NCBI RefSeq assembly: GCF_028858725.1
Contig: NC_084766.1
Location: 25,589,001-25,653,000 of the forward strand
Origin: Colius striatus
Taxonomy: Eukaryota > Chordata > Aves > Coliiformes > Coliidae
Direction of reading: 5' to 3'
DNA length: 64,000 nucleotides
Shown here: positions 1-12,900 of the stretch, piece after piece
Layout: each line of letters starts with the position of its first letter
How positions within the stretch are numbered: the stretch's first letter is position 1
Notes under the pieces: generated by a model
What the model saw: only the letters and a program-made list of their open reading frames with translations
Told to the model about the DNA's origin: nothing
Databases searched by the model: none
Made by a program: the position numbers and the translations under genes

Positions 1-250
1 CTGCTGCCATCGTGTTAGTCCCTTCTTCGTGTCAAGCTCCACAGTGTGTCCTAGGTCCGAGTGAGCTGTTTGGGTTGGGGGCTCTGTGGGAGCACTGGGG
101 AGGAGGCTGAGCAGGGACTGCAGTAACCAGGTGTGACCATGTCAATAGGGGATGAGTGCTTAGCTGCCATTGAGGTGTCTGGCTCAGAAACTGCTCGCGC
201 ACCTCTCCCTTTTGCAGCACCCAGTTCTGCCCCCGGGGGTGCGCTGCACT
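1..250. other. Upstream flank of WBP1L
   Basis: No gene is recognisable here. The GC content rises toward the CpG promoter on the right. In mammals SFXN2 lies upstream of WBP1L, so the 3' flank of that gene could be near, but nothing in these 250 bases matches a coding exon I know. Open frames on both strands lack any family signature. Confidence 0.5.
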
Positions 251-557
251 GGGGATGCGGGACCAGGGGGCAGTACCCCCCGCTCCAGCCAGTTCCGCCA
301 CTCGCAATATGGCCGCCGGCCCCGCGCCAGGCTCCGGCCCCGGTGCGCCACACTCAAGATGGCAGCTCCCTGCCGTTAGACCCCGCCCCTCCCGGTTCTG
401 CCCTAAGCGGCAGAGCGCTGAGCCAATCACAGGCCAAGCGGTGCGGCGTCTGCCCAATAGGCGACCGGATGGGGCGGGTCGGGGCGCGGGGTGCCCCCTC
501 GGCTCCCGTCCCGGGCCGCAGTCGGGCTGGGGAGGCGGGGAGCGGGGGGTGGGGGGG
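220..557 (+). promoter_or_regulatory. WBP1L: CpG-island promoter and 5' UTR of the long WBP1L transcript
   Basis: This GC-rich, CpG-dense stretch runs into the first coding exon. Visible elements are two CCAAT boxes (423-427 within AGCCAATCAC, and 454-458), GC boxes (CCCCGCCCCT at 381-390 and GGGGCGGG at 471-478), and two ATGGC-core motifs like YY1 sites (309-316 in CAATATGGCCGCC, and AAGATGGC at 356-363). There is no TATA box. This is the architecture of a broadly expressed TATA-less promoter. The CCAAT and GC boxes suggest transcription starts within roughly the last 100 bases before the start codon, but the exact start site cannot be read from sequence. Confidence 0.75.
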
Positions 558-644
558 ATGGCGAGGAGGCTCCGCGCCGCCATGGCCTTGCTGCTGCTCC
601 AGGCCCTGCCCGAGGGGCTGTCTGCCAGCGTGGAGCCTGCCCAG
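558..644 (+). CDS. WBP1L: WBP1L coding exon 1, long isoform (residues 1-29)
   Basis: This exon encodes the N-terminus of the long isoform, beginning MARRLRAAMALLLLQALP. A short basic segment (residues 3-6) followed by a hydrophobic core (about 9-17) and small residues (about 21-24) looks like a signal peptide, which would place the following Cys-rich part outside the cell or in the lumen. The human long isoform has the same layout, a basic start followed by MALLLLQALP. The exon ends in CAG before GTAGGG, a good phase-0 donor. A second in-frame ATG at 582 (residue 9) sits in a near-perfect Kozak context (GCCGCCATGG) and could be used instead. The frame is also open upstream to in-frame ATGs at 309 and 255, but the promoter elements suggest those lie outside the mRNA. 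Confidence 0.88.
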
Positions 645-3600
645 GTAGGGGCTGTCCTGGGGAGGCCGCCTGAGGGGGATATGGGGTCGTGCTGTGCTGG
701 GGGCTGTGTCCGTGAGGTGAAGGGCTGGCGTGAGGGAGGTGGCCGCTGGGGTAGGAGATCAGGCAGCGCTGACAGGGGCAGGGGCTTGCAGGGGGTGCTG
801 AGGTAAGGGGCAAGAGCCTTTGGACGGCCCTCCCGAGGTTTGGGGAGCTCCCTTGGTTTTACTGAAGCTGGAGGAGATGCAGAGACTTGAATTTAGGGGT
901 ACTTATTTGCAGTACGGATGGAGACACAGTGTAGGGATCTAGGTGTGGGTGACAGTGCCTCTTGGAGGTGCTTGGCATGGTGGCTACAGGGCTTGGGGGG
1001 AAGGTGTTTGATGGTGGTTGACTGGAGATAATAGGGAAGATGGCCATAGTGAGGGCTGAAGATTTGGACTGGCTGGTGTGCAGACGCCTGTGGATGCAGG
1101 CACATTGTGTTCTTTGAGGACGGTGACAGGGAAGAAGGTGGCCTATGAAGGGATGGGGCTGGAAGAGGTTTGGGATGAGGTGAAGGGAGGCCATGGGACA
1201 GCTATCCAGAAGACCTGGGTCAGCAGGGAAACAGGATTTATGTGAAGCAGCACAGGCCAGGTGAGCTGGTATTTCCATGGCAGGAACAGTGGAGAGGAGG
1301 TTGAGTGCAAGCCTCTGCGCAGAGGTAAGGAAGAGGGAGTGCATTTAAAGTGGGATGGTGGGAACTAGGCCTCTGACCACCTGCTTAATACCATCTTCGT
1401 GCCTTGAAAAGGTTTTAATGAAGTTGATTCCATCTTCTTAACTTCTTTATTCTGTTTCCTGTATGTGCTGGAATGTGTACTGTTCAGATCTCCAGTGATG
1501 TATTGGGGTCTCTTGGTATATATCTGTAAACATCTGTAAACCTCTCCCACTGTGATCTGTGTAGTCTGTGTCACTTCAGAGAGGGCTGTATTAGGCCAAG
1601 CAACCTGTGCGTGGTCTGGATCTTATTGTTTGCAGAGTCGAGATGTCTTTTTCTTGTAAGATACACATTGTAGTTGTTTTGTTGAAGGTCTGAGCTAGTG
1701 AGATGCTGGTCTGTGACTGCAGGTCACAAATGCTGTGGGTTGTGTTGTGCTTAATGCCACAGGGATGCAGAAGGAGAGTGTCTGTTTTGGAAGGGGTCTA
1801 TTGAAATACTTCCTAGTGCTTCTGCAGGAAGAGGAGGTGAGGAGTTTGTCTATGACTACAGATGTTATCCCTCTTTTGAATTCCCTTCTTCTTTTCAGGG
1901 TGCTGAGAGCACCAAATTTACTTTAAAAGCTGGGTAATTCCTTGTCAGTAGTGTCATGCCAAATCTGCTTCAGCCTCGCTGAGGCTAGGGTTTGGCCATT
2001 GCTGCTCTAGGATGCCAGGCACAGGATTGTGTTGAACCATGCGTTTTCCTGGTTGTCTCAACTGTCTTTAGCAGATGGAAGTCCAAGTGCTTGCTCAGTT
2101 TCATATGGGAGCCCAGGTTCCTAAACTAAGCATATGTAAGCACATCTTGGGTCCATTTCACTCTCTGCTTGTTGCGATATTCCAGGTGCGAGCAGCGGTC
2201 AGGTGGTAGAATTATCTGCACGGAAGCTGTGAAAGCCTTCAACCTTATACATGCTAATAAAAATATCATATCTGCTTTGAAGGCTGTTAAAGACGCTCCC
2301 TGCCTCCTCTGGCTTGTACATAAGTCCAGGAGCCGACAGAAGAAGGGAATAGGAAGTAGAAAGGGAGGAAAAGAAAAAAGGAAGAGGGCGTGGAAGCAAT
2401 CGTACAGCTAGTTTGCCTGTGGAATAGTCGCATATGTGACTTGTGGATATCCTCTCCAGTCAGTGCACCAGAAATAATCCTAAAATAGTAAGTGTTGGGT
2501 GGTACAATACATGATAGTGTGGGAGAAGAGCTTTGACGGCCTGTGTTTTCTGTAGAGCACTTTGATACAGATGCATCTTTTACTCATTTTCTTTTCATAG
2601 TTTGTCTATATAAAACTCTGGCAGTTTATTTTAGATCTTAAATGTAGACTCTGTCTGTCAAAAGGCTGGTATTATCTCACTGCATACCAGAGATTGAGAG
2701 CTACCCACTCAAAAATGACAGTGGTAATGTAGGATTTTGAAAATAAGCATGTAACAAAACTTTGTCTGCTTCAGTGTTTCCCTGGAGCCCAGTTTCCTCA
2801 GAGCTGCTGGGCTTGGGGAGAAGAGCTGTAATGGGGCAGTGCTGAGCTTGGAAGATCTCCGCCCAAGGGTTCCTGTATGTCTAGCTGAAACCCTGACACC
2901 ATTTGCCTCTTGTCCTCTCCAGATTGTTGCTGCGTCTTGTGACTGCTGCCTACTCCCATCTACCTTGCAGACATTTGCCATGTCCTGCTTGTTTCTGCTG
3001 TTAGGGAAAGCTTGTCGTGCGAGGTCTGTAAAAACTGTCCAGCAGACCTGGTGGTCTAAGGCTGGGAGGTGCTGCAGGAAATGTGTCCTCTAAATAATTC
3101 AGGAGGTGGAGCTGTACTGCCTAGCCGCACTGAACAAACATTCCCGAGAACATGCTGTACTCTGCAGGAGGGTCTGACTTTTCAGGTTAAAATAAATCCA
3201 AGCTGTTCAGGATCTTCAAAGACCTTTCTCTTATCAAAGACTTGTTTGGGGTGGTGGATGGAGGAGAGTGAAGATCATTAGCTCATCACCATCCTGAATC
3301 CAAGTTGGTGGAATAGCCTGTGACTGTTCATTGCAGTTTCACTTGTAATTGAAACAGCAAATTGTTACCTGGAGTTGAAGCATTTCAATAGGTTACAGTT
3401 GGAAATATTGCAGTTATGTAATAAAATAAAAATAAATGCCACAGGAAAAAGAAATCTAGCCATGTGCAGTTGCAACTGTGGAGCTAAAGCCTTAACTACA
3501 CATTTTAGCTGGTCACTCCCATCTTGGTTTGAGAGAGAAGGAATTGAGGAAATAGGAAATTAATATGTTTTGAAATGACCTTGATCAAATCTGTAATGAA

Positions 3601-4168
3601 AAACTTCAAACATTAATCATTTTTCTATTGTATTTGCCTCTACAGGGCAGAGTAAAGGTTATTTGACCGCTTTCAACTATCTGTCTGCTTCCCAGGCCTG
3701 TAGCTTAATTATCACATAGTTTTCTCAACTGTTGTTTTCTTTAAAAACAAGAGATTTAAGTGAATGTTAACTATGTGACAAGTCTGTGGAATTTGTCTTT
3801 CTCTAATAAGGTGGTTTTGAGCCAGAAGTCTTGACAGAAGCATGCTCTTCTTAAAGACCAATTTCATCCCAAATTGAAGAGTTTGCTTGAAGTACTCTGA
3901 CTTGAGGGATGATTCATCATATGTGACAAAGAGGACAGATCCTTGCTGTGGCTAACACCCCGGTAACACAAGAGTTTCTGTCCAAGGCTCTAGCTGTGAC
4001 CACAGCTCTAATTGCACCAATATGGAGTTACCACGCTTCATCTAAGAGTTTGGCTCCGTTTGGGCTCTTTCAGAGCATCTCTTCAGGTAGTTCGTGAACT
4101 GAACAGCCAAGTTTCAATTGTCTTTATCTAAGGGAGGCTTATCTCTTCATCTGTAAGTATAAGACAAC

Positions 4169-4182
4169 TTTTTTTTTTTTTT
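4169..4182. repeat. Poly(T) tract, 14 bp
   Basis: This is an uninterrupted run of T on the plus strand within intron 1. It could be the remnant of a minus-strand poly(A) tail or simple slippage. No retrocopy is recognisable beside it. Confidence 0.7.
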
Positions 4183-7100
4183 ATTAAGGTAAAGGTAATT
4201 AGTTGCAACTGCACTTCTGTGTCTCCTGAAGTGCTTTGGGTCCTTCAGGAGGAGAGCTTCTTGTATCCCTGTAGGATATATTTTGTCTGCCATGGTATCT
4301 TTGTCTGTGACTTTTGAGTTTTGGCTTGCTAATTTCCAGAGTTTTGGCAGGAGGCAGCAGAGATCAAAGTACGTCCTGTACTTGCTCAGAATAGGAACCA
4401 CTAAATAACTGTGCAGATTGGATTAAGGAGTGCTGCTGATGATTATACCACTGTGGATACTGGTGTCTCATCTGTATAGCACGCTTTCCTGCTGATATAA
4501 AGGATTTTTTTTTGTTTGTGAGTTGCCCTCCCAATTCTACACAATGCTGTAAGAACTTCTCCTTGCATCTCTGCAGCTGTGCAGCAGATGGAAAGCCTGA
4601 TCTGAAAGTGTCCGATGCATCCTGGGAAGGAGTATCGAAGTTTTCTTCAGGATAGTCAAAGCAACTCTGTGACTGGGACCTGTCATTGCCTTTCTGGGAA
4701 TTTCCCTGCCACCTTCCAGAATAAATAACAAAAATGTAACACTACCTTAAGAATAAACTTGGGCAGCTTTTGTGGAGTTGTGCTGTGGGGAAACTTGGAA
4801 AGTTTCATCTGTCATTGTTTTGCTGTGGTTGGGGATTTTTCCAGCCTCATGAGCTAGGCAGAGTCGGGCCAGGTCACCTCATCTGGCTAATGGCAGCGTC
4901 CAGTACGCACTGTTCCCAAGTGCTGGCTCTGCTGGGTGTGCTGCTACCTCACAGCCCCGATCCTGCCCAAAGTGGTACTACCACCATCGACCCTTCCAGT
5001 GACACAGAGAGATGGGTGTGCTCAATGTTTGTCCACATTCCAACAGCAGTTACTGAACCCTGGCTAACACACCTGTTGTCCCCTCGCTTTGATTCCTAGA
5101 AGTGCTGCTCCCCTTAGCATCCTCAGCAGTTGCTTTTCTGATGGCAAAAGTGGGAACTGTGCTCCTTTCTATAGCTCTGTCAGCCTGTATTAACTCAGTA
5201 TTATGTTGAAGCTCACCTTTGTCTTTCTTCCCATGCTATTAGAAAGACATTAATGTATATTATAGTTCTCTGTAACTTGAAAATATGTGGACATCCTCCG
5301 AGGTATATTTAGTGGGCAGTGTATTTAGTAAATACAAACAAGCCACCTTACCTTTTTGCCTTTTTTTCCCTTTAAGTCATATCAGGTGGACTGGCAGGAT
5401 TGAACAGACATTAGCTTGTGGCAGAAAGGTAGTGATAGTCTAGTGGTCTTCTGGCAGCATTGTCTGTACTGTACCCTTTGGTCATTGCTGTGCCAATGCA
5501 AGCACCTTGTCAGGTGTGTCCTGCCGTTCTGGTAATGCTGAGCTACACATGGCCTTTTGTTCTGTCTCCCGACAATGTGCATATTTGGTACTGGGTTTGC
5601 AGATGTTCCTCTGGTGTGAGCTGCCCTGTTTTACAGGGTAAGAATTTGCCCTTTCCTGTTAGCTACATAGGAATCTCAGCTTATTAATGCATTTAACTGG
5701 TGAGTTCATGGCTGTACACACTCCTGTCTTGCATTTGTTTCAGAGGGTTCATGAATCTAAGACGACCAGGCAAGATGCCTCTGCCAGGGTTCTGCTGTTT
5801 TTGCAACATGGGGGAAAGGACTTGGTGTGTCAGAGACATCTCAAAAGCAGTCTCTGAGGAAGGGCTGGTGAGAGTCTTGGAAGGGCCATTAGTCACGGCA
5901 GGGCAGGGATGCTCATTGCACGTTGCAGGACAACCTGATTGCACCAGTTTTTGGTCTGTACTTCTGAGTCGGGGGAAAAAGTGAACACGGAGTGTGGAAT
6001 GGTACTCCTAGATGACTTCATAGAGAGATGCTGATGGGGAACTCAGATCTCCTCTCCCCTGCTGTCTTGTGTTATTAGAAAACCAACAGCTAAGAAGATA
6101 GGTTTTGAGATGCCAACACCTGGGTGCTGTGGCAGCAGAGCTCTGGCAGTTGATTGCCTGCGTGACTGAGCCTGTGAACAGTGCCCGTAACTAACATGCC
6201 TGAAATAACAACTGGCTGGAGAGAACAGGCTTGTCAAGCAGGAATTGCTTGCCTGTACTTTGCCTGTGACAAGAAATATGTCACAAATGATGCTTTTCCA
6301 TGACTTCACAGATACTGTTTGATTGCAAAGAAAGACTCAAGGTGATGCAGAGACCTGCTGCTTATCTGCTTGGACAAGGAGGAACTTGATTCTCCTATAA
6401 TGATGTGATTATCAGTGGGATCACTGCCCCTGGTATATTTTTAGATGACTGCTCTAGTCTCTGCAATGGCTTGTGAAACTGTAATGGAGTGCTTTGCATG
6501 AGGGGCCTTGCAGGGTGCAAAGTGAGGTGATGCTAGCAGAGTGATGCAGCAGACCAAACCATTTAATGCTAGTGTGGCCAGTGCTCTGTGGCTTGCTGTG
6601 CCCTGAAGAGCACCTGCAAATAGAAAGGAGAGGCTATTCTGTGTGGAGGTAGCTTCTGGTGCTGCTGGTTTGCAGGCCTTCTTCAGTGAGCCAGCATCCA
6701 TCCATCCATCGCCCAACATTGCCTGAGGTCTGTTCAAACAGGCAAAAGGAAAAAGGATGTGAGAGCTGAGTTATGCAGGAGATAGAGATGCAGTTTCTTG
6801 GCTTTTCCTTCTTGCCAAGCACTTTTACACCAGCATATTGTAAAACAAATGCAGCCACTGGTGGCTTGCTAGCAAGTGACTGCTTAAGTGTGGAAGAAAT
6901 CCCCAGTACATCAGGGGACAGAGCTTTTGCTGTTGAAAATGCTACTGGCTTCTTGGTGATAATGGGTTGCAGAGGCATAGGTGGGTATGGTGAGCAGCTA
7001 CCAGCGCCAACAAGCTGTAGGGTGCTGGGTTTAGGGAAGAAGGGAGAACAATGATCTTTTTCTCACAGTGATTCAAGACCTCAGGATCCTGAGTGTGGTC

Positions 7101-9499
7101 CTTAGGACTAGCAGAGGGAAGAGTTTGCCTCAAGAGAGGAAAGATCTGTTAGCAGTTAAGAAAATGATTCTGCCTTCTTTTTCCCTTTAATCTTCTACGT
7201 TACTATGGGGTGGAAGTTTCCTACTTGTAGTAGTGATGTGTTTTTATTTCATCTCTGATTCTGGTGTGCACAAGGCAGCAATAGAAATTTCAGAGGCAAC
7301 TCAAAAGTGTAAATCCACGGAGTTTTGTTTCGTGTTTTTGTTTGAGATCTGGGAGAGATCACGATCAAAGCAAAAACTAACTATATATTTGCCCTACTTG
7401 AGGATGAGGGAGTTTGTCAAGGTATGATTTGTTAAAAGTCCTGGAGTTGGACAGAGAGTGACTGTAGCAGCAAAATGGATTTTGTTAATGCAAAGATAGC
7501 TCAGAGAAAGGGTGAGTATAATGCAGTTATTAGTGTCTGCTCATTAACTAATTTTGAAGCCACTGGTTAACTTGAACCAAATGTGGTAGGAAGAGGCCTC
7601 AAAGATGTGTAAGGCTGCAACCCAATTCCTGAAAGCAGGTAGGGACAAAGAGACCTTAATAAAACCACAAACTGACAGAGAAACATTGCTGTGTGGGAAG
7701 CTACAGTTGTGAGCTTATTAGCCACTGGGAAATTTGTGAGTCCGTGATTGATTAACTTGATTTGTGCCTTGGCTTCTGGAAAAGCTTGAATTGGAGCTCA
7801 CAGTTTGCTAGCCTGTAAACTTGATCAGCCTTGTGGAACCGATTGCTGGGAGGTTAGCTTGATGGAGTACCAGTGGTTACAGAACTACTTTTATTTGTGT
7901 TTTTTGTCTCCTGCTGGCTGAACATCTCATTGAAGAGGAGAAGGCTGATAAGCCATAGAAGGTTATGAAGAGAGTGTTTTGCCAGGAATCTCACCAGCTA
8001 TCTTGAGCTTTTCCTTGAGTGAAAGGCATCAAGCCTTGTCTGTTGGAAGCGGGGAGGAAACTTGAACATTAATGGCATGCCAGCAGATGGTGCAGAGGCT
8101 TTTTAGTAGAGAGAACTGATTCACTCCTTTCTCTTCTGTCCTAGCACACAGATATGACCACCAGGTAAAGTACTATTGTCCATAAGAGTATTTTTCTTTA
8201 TTTAGTATGAAACCAGAGCTCATAATCAAGACAGTCTGGAAAAATGCTGTCAGTCAAACAATGGTAAAGGCTGTGCTGGAAGCCTGATAGGGAAAGAGTG
8301 CAAAATATGTAGTACTCTCCCTTGCTAACCTGATTCTTGCAATAAGCTTTTTATGTGTTAATATTGTATCAGTAATTGCATGGGTTTTTTAGAAACCTTT
8401 TTTCTGCACACAAAATCCTATTAAAATCCAAGGTGGTGTATGATGGCCAAAAGGAAGCCATGGGAGCTGCATGTCTTCTGTCTCCAGCAGCAGATCAGTC
8501 CATTGTGTTGCATAAAATATCTCGTGACAGCCATCCCAATGGTCGTGGGCAGAAAATTGGTCTCATGGAGCTAGCAACCTGCTGCAAAAGGACCTTTTAT
8601 TGCTCTCTGGCTGAGCTAAACAAGAATCGAGAGTGACTGATGTGGAATGAAGGGGTTAAACAGTGGCTGGGGTCAGTCTGAACCAGAAGGCAAGGGAAGG
8701 GTTGGAGGAGGTGGTGAGCATTGTACAGGGATGTTGTAAAGACTGGACAAAGCCTTTTAAGCATATCTTCAAGGCCATGATACTGTGCTGATTTAATCTC
8801 ATCCTGTGTATCAATTGTAATTGTATCAGGAAAATTACCAAAAGTGCTCCCCCTCCCATCTTTTCTGCAGATAAGATCTGAAAGACCTTCACTCTGTGCT
8901 TGGAAAGCATTTATTTCAGCTACCTGAATGCATGTGAAGGTCGCAGGCTCATGTCTGGGTCTTTTCTGTGATATTTCCCCCGTTCCTTACTGGTTGTCTC
9001 TTTGTTCCTTTGCAGACTACTTTTCAAACAGTGAATACTGAAGAAGAGGAGGAGGATTGTGTGTGTGTTGTATTGTCTTCAAATTACCTTGTCGTTTTGA
9101 CTTTTGTTTTTTTAGAGGAAGCAGACTTCATAAACAACTTGCATTTGACTCTCCAATCTCTTGTGATCTGAAGCTTAGATAAGACAGACTTGCAGACATC
9201 TGTCATTACTGATTGTCTCCATTTACTGACACTTAGCACTTGGACTCTGACAAAGCTTGTCTTAAACTGCAGTGTCAAAAAGAAGAGCTCTTAATTTATT
9301 TTCCTAGCTGTATTATTTTTTCTTTGTCTCATTGTTTTGCTCTGTTTTTCCTACCCATTTTATTAGGAAATTTTTGTATCTCACATACTTGATTATTAAA
9401 TACTGCTCTCATGTTTGTGGCTCATTGTTTTTCTGAGTTTCTTGCTTTGCTTTTCTGCCCTCTCTGCTTTCCAGAGTATGGAATCATACTAAACCACCA

Positions 9500-9605
9500 G
9501 AGAGTGGTTAGGCTGTGGAAACAGGAGTCATGAGTTTTCTTCTCAGTCTCATTTTGTTCTCTTAGGCTTGTCCCTTGTCTGCAAAGTCTGAGGATCATCC
9601 TGGCA
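9500..9605 (-). repeat. Possible ancient MIR-like SINE remnant (reverse orientation)
   Basis: The order of words here (GGTTAGGCTGTGGA, then CAGGAGTC, TCTCAGTCTC, and finally GTCTGCAAAGTCTGAGGAT) resembles the reverse complement of amniote MIR/CORE-SINE sequence, where a 'caggagacctgggttc' segment precedes 'catctgtaaaatgagga'. Divergence is high and the judgement is by eye only. Confidence 0.25.
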
Positions 9606-9900
9606 TTAAAAGGTGAATTCAAGAAATCTGGAGTGACTTTGCTCTTCATAGTATTATTTTCCATTCTGAAACCTATAGTCTGCTTTCTCTAGATAGTGTT
9701 GCTGAAGAAGCAGTCATTTATTTTCAGCATATTATATATTTATTGAGAAACATTGTACCAGGAAATGTTTTGATTAAGGGACCAGGCAAATCTGTTGTTG
9801 CCTTGTTTCACCTTTGCTGGCACATAACTTCAGGCTGATATGAAGTGTAAGGGCTTGCTGAATTCCTTGCGTGCATGAAGCCCAGGCAAATCTTTTTCAT

Positions 9901-9920
9901 CCCCCCCCCCCCCCCCCCCC
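9901..9920. repeat. Poly(C) tract, 20 bp
   Basis: Twenty consecutive C residues are visible. The minus strand is a 20-G run able to form a G-quadruplex. Long mononucleotide C/G runs are also prone to sequencing and assembly length errors, so the exact length is uncertain. Confidence 0.9.
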
Positions 9921-12900
9921 TTTAACAGAGCAGAGGAGGACTGGCACTGATGATTTATTGCCTATGTATGTATGATTTGTTGTAACCAGAACTCTTTGTG
10001 CTATGATCCTACTCTAGAAGATTTTAGAAGTGTGACCAAGGGATTAAATATATTCAGTATGTCCTAATAAAACACGACTAAATTTCTGTTCGTATGCAAT
10101 GAACATCTTAGCTTTGGATTGAGAACACGGAGCTCTGCAGGAGAGGGAAGCAGCACTAGACAAGATGTTCGAAGTGGCCTGGCTGGATGCTGTGCCGCTT
10201 GCATCTTGATCTTCTGGAACCAAACAAATGGATGGTGTGTTTGTGTCCATGAAACCCCCATGGCCTGCATGAGTGTAACCTGAAGGGTGGGTGTTCTGCT
10301 GCTGTTGATGTAGCCGTTACCATGCTGTTAATACAGAAGACAGGTAATTTTACAAAGGTGGAAAACTTAAGTTCTAGTGGAACTTCACAATTTGGAACAG
10401 ACTCTTAAATGAATGACCTTAGATTTTGTTCTTTTATATCCTTGCTATGAGGGCTCTTTTTATCACTAGCTCTTCTCTTGCACAGGCTCTGCCTGCCAAC
10501 AGTTCTTCAGGATGGGGTGCAAGGTGAAACTTGTTTATACTTCCAACTAACGTCTTCAATGAAAGAAATAGGCTTTAAAAATACTGCTTTTCTCTTGTTC
10601 ATCCCATTAACTTGTTCATTTACAGGTCTTGCACTGCCTCTGGTTATCGTCTTTACCCCATCCTGACAGCAAACATCTTGCATATTCTGCAATGGTGAGG
10701 GGTCTTGAGGGTGAAGTGTCATGATATTTTACTTAACCTGAAGGATTAGTGCAAAGTGAAATGATGGAAAAAGAAGAATTTTCAAAGGAAATTTATTTAG
10801 TTGTTGATGGATTTTTTTTGAGGGTGAAGTTATAAATATTATAAAAATTACTTTTAAAAGCCATAGTGTGCTTCTGAGTCCTTCTTTTGACACACAAGTA
10901 CTTTTTGTAAGAACTCTTCAGTTCTGATCCTATATGACTAGATGATGTTAAGAAGTATTTTCCCATTGCTCATCTAAAATCAGGACATATTGTGAATGTA
11001 ATATGAACTGTGGGTTTTGTGTCAAAAGACTGGGAGATTATGTGGTACCAGGTGTGTAAACACTGTTTAATTTGCCTCTTCAGCTAGATGTCTGGAAGAG
11101 TCTTCAGGTCTAAATTATTAATTGCTAACTGAGAAACTCCTGGTTTTCTTCTGCAGGGTTTCGGTCCAAAGGTTTTCAATGCCCTCAAGTACTATAGTCA
11201 AACTTTACCTAATTGTTAAGATACAGTTCTGTTGGTTTTGGCTGCTTCTGTACTTCAGAGGGGACTGTTCTTCTATTTGTCTGGAAAGCATTACTGTAAA
11301 TAATCAACATGTGAAGACCCATGAGGATCAAGCTTTTGTGTACCGCACAAATTGCATGTGCCGTGTTTACTGCATAGTAAAAGGATGATCGGAGTGAAAA
11401 CTTCTTCACAGCTCTCAGTTAATTGGTTCTGCAGTGAAGTCAAGCAGTTGGATTTCTTGTATCATATTCCCCCTTGGAGACAACTGCACACAGAGATGAT
11501 GACTTGGGACTAAACCAGTAGGTTTAGTGAGCAGAGCTGTCAGATGAGAGCGAGCTTGCTGAAATGCAAACACAGAATCTGAAAAAGGAGCACAGAACCC
11601 AAACTGGTAGTGCAAACTGTTTTGATAGCTGCATTTTGGCTGGAAAAATCCTCAGATGCTTAGAACAGGGTAGTCTCTTTTCTAGGCCTTTGAACTGCAT
11701 ACCAAAATCCTTGGATGGCCATGAACCAAGACAGCCTGCTGTGCATACCTTGGAGAGTGAAGGACACAGGGAGCCTGGAGTGGCTTGCCAGCAGGTCCTG
11801 TCCATGGTGAGATGGTGTTGGGCTGAGCAGGCAGGATGAGTGGCTTCGAAGTGCCCCTGAGATGTGGATGTCAGCATGCAAGCTTGCCATGCTTTCTTTG
11901 GCACTGGGGAATTTGACTACTCAGCAACCCAGCTGCTCAGAAGGCTCCAGACATCTAAGTTCTTTACAGGATGGGATACTTTTTGTAACACCCAACTTTT
12001 CTGCAAAGTGTAAGATGGTCAGATACGTGTAAGGAGAGTGTTATGTATTTACACACTAAAAACTATGTCCTCCATTTCCAAACAAGCACGTCTTGTATCT
12101 CTTGCTATTTTGCATTGCACCTTTAATTTAGGTGATTAAATGTACTCTTTAATTTGACTTCCTAGTTCTTTAGTGCTAGCCTGCTTTAGTCCCCAAGTGG
12201 TTGGGCTTTCCATACAGCAGAAGTCTTTCAGTTAATCCTCATGTGCTGCTGCAAAAAGAGTGCTGGGTACTCCTGTGTGGGTGGTGTGTGGGTGTTCATC
12301 CTTGCATTTGTTGTTCTCATTAAAGTGAGAGCTTGTTCGGTTTGTATCAGTAACACCTGTGATCCTCTTATTTAAATGAGATAGCGGGTGTCCTGCAGAA
12401 GAGACTTTTTTTAAAATGCCTTACAAGATTATGTTGCTGCATGATGATTGATAAAAGTTCATAAAACCGTATTGGACTGGAGAATATGAATAGTTTCCCA
12501 AGTACAGTTCTCCATATTGTAATCTGCAGCAAACATGATTTATTCTCAGCTGATTGACCTCATGTGGACTTGTGCTTGTGTAAGTAGCAGCTGAAATCAG
12601 TGGTCTGAGCACTACTCTGCAAGTCACAGACAGTAGGTTATTATTTAGTGAGAATGCTCAGCAAGTCTCTTGCTGCAGCACTTTCATTCAAAAGGTCACT
12701 TCCCTGAGTTCGTGCGCAGCTGAATTTAATGTTCTCTCGCAGCAAGGCAGGCCACACTGGAGAGTGCGTAATTAGAATAAATACAACTTTGTTCTCAGTT
12801 GAAAAATCCATCTGAAATAAATTTTTCCAGCCCTTCCAAGAAATGCTTTTAGTAAGATAAATAAAAGCAATTCTTGCAGATTTCACATTCATTCAGGAGG

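Noticed and set aside
133..648. 171-codon ORF across the promoter and exon 1 in another frame
   Set aside because: It lies in the CpG promoter, out of frame with WBP1L, with typical GC-driven composition and no signature.
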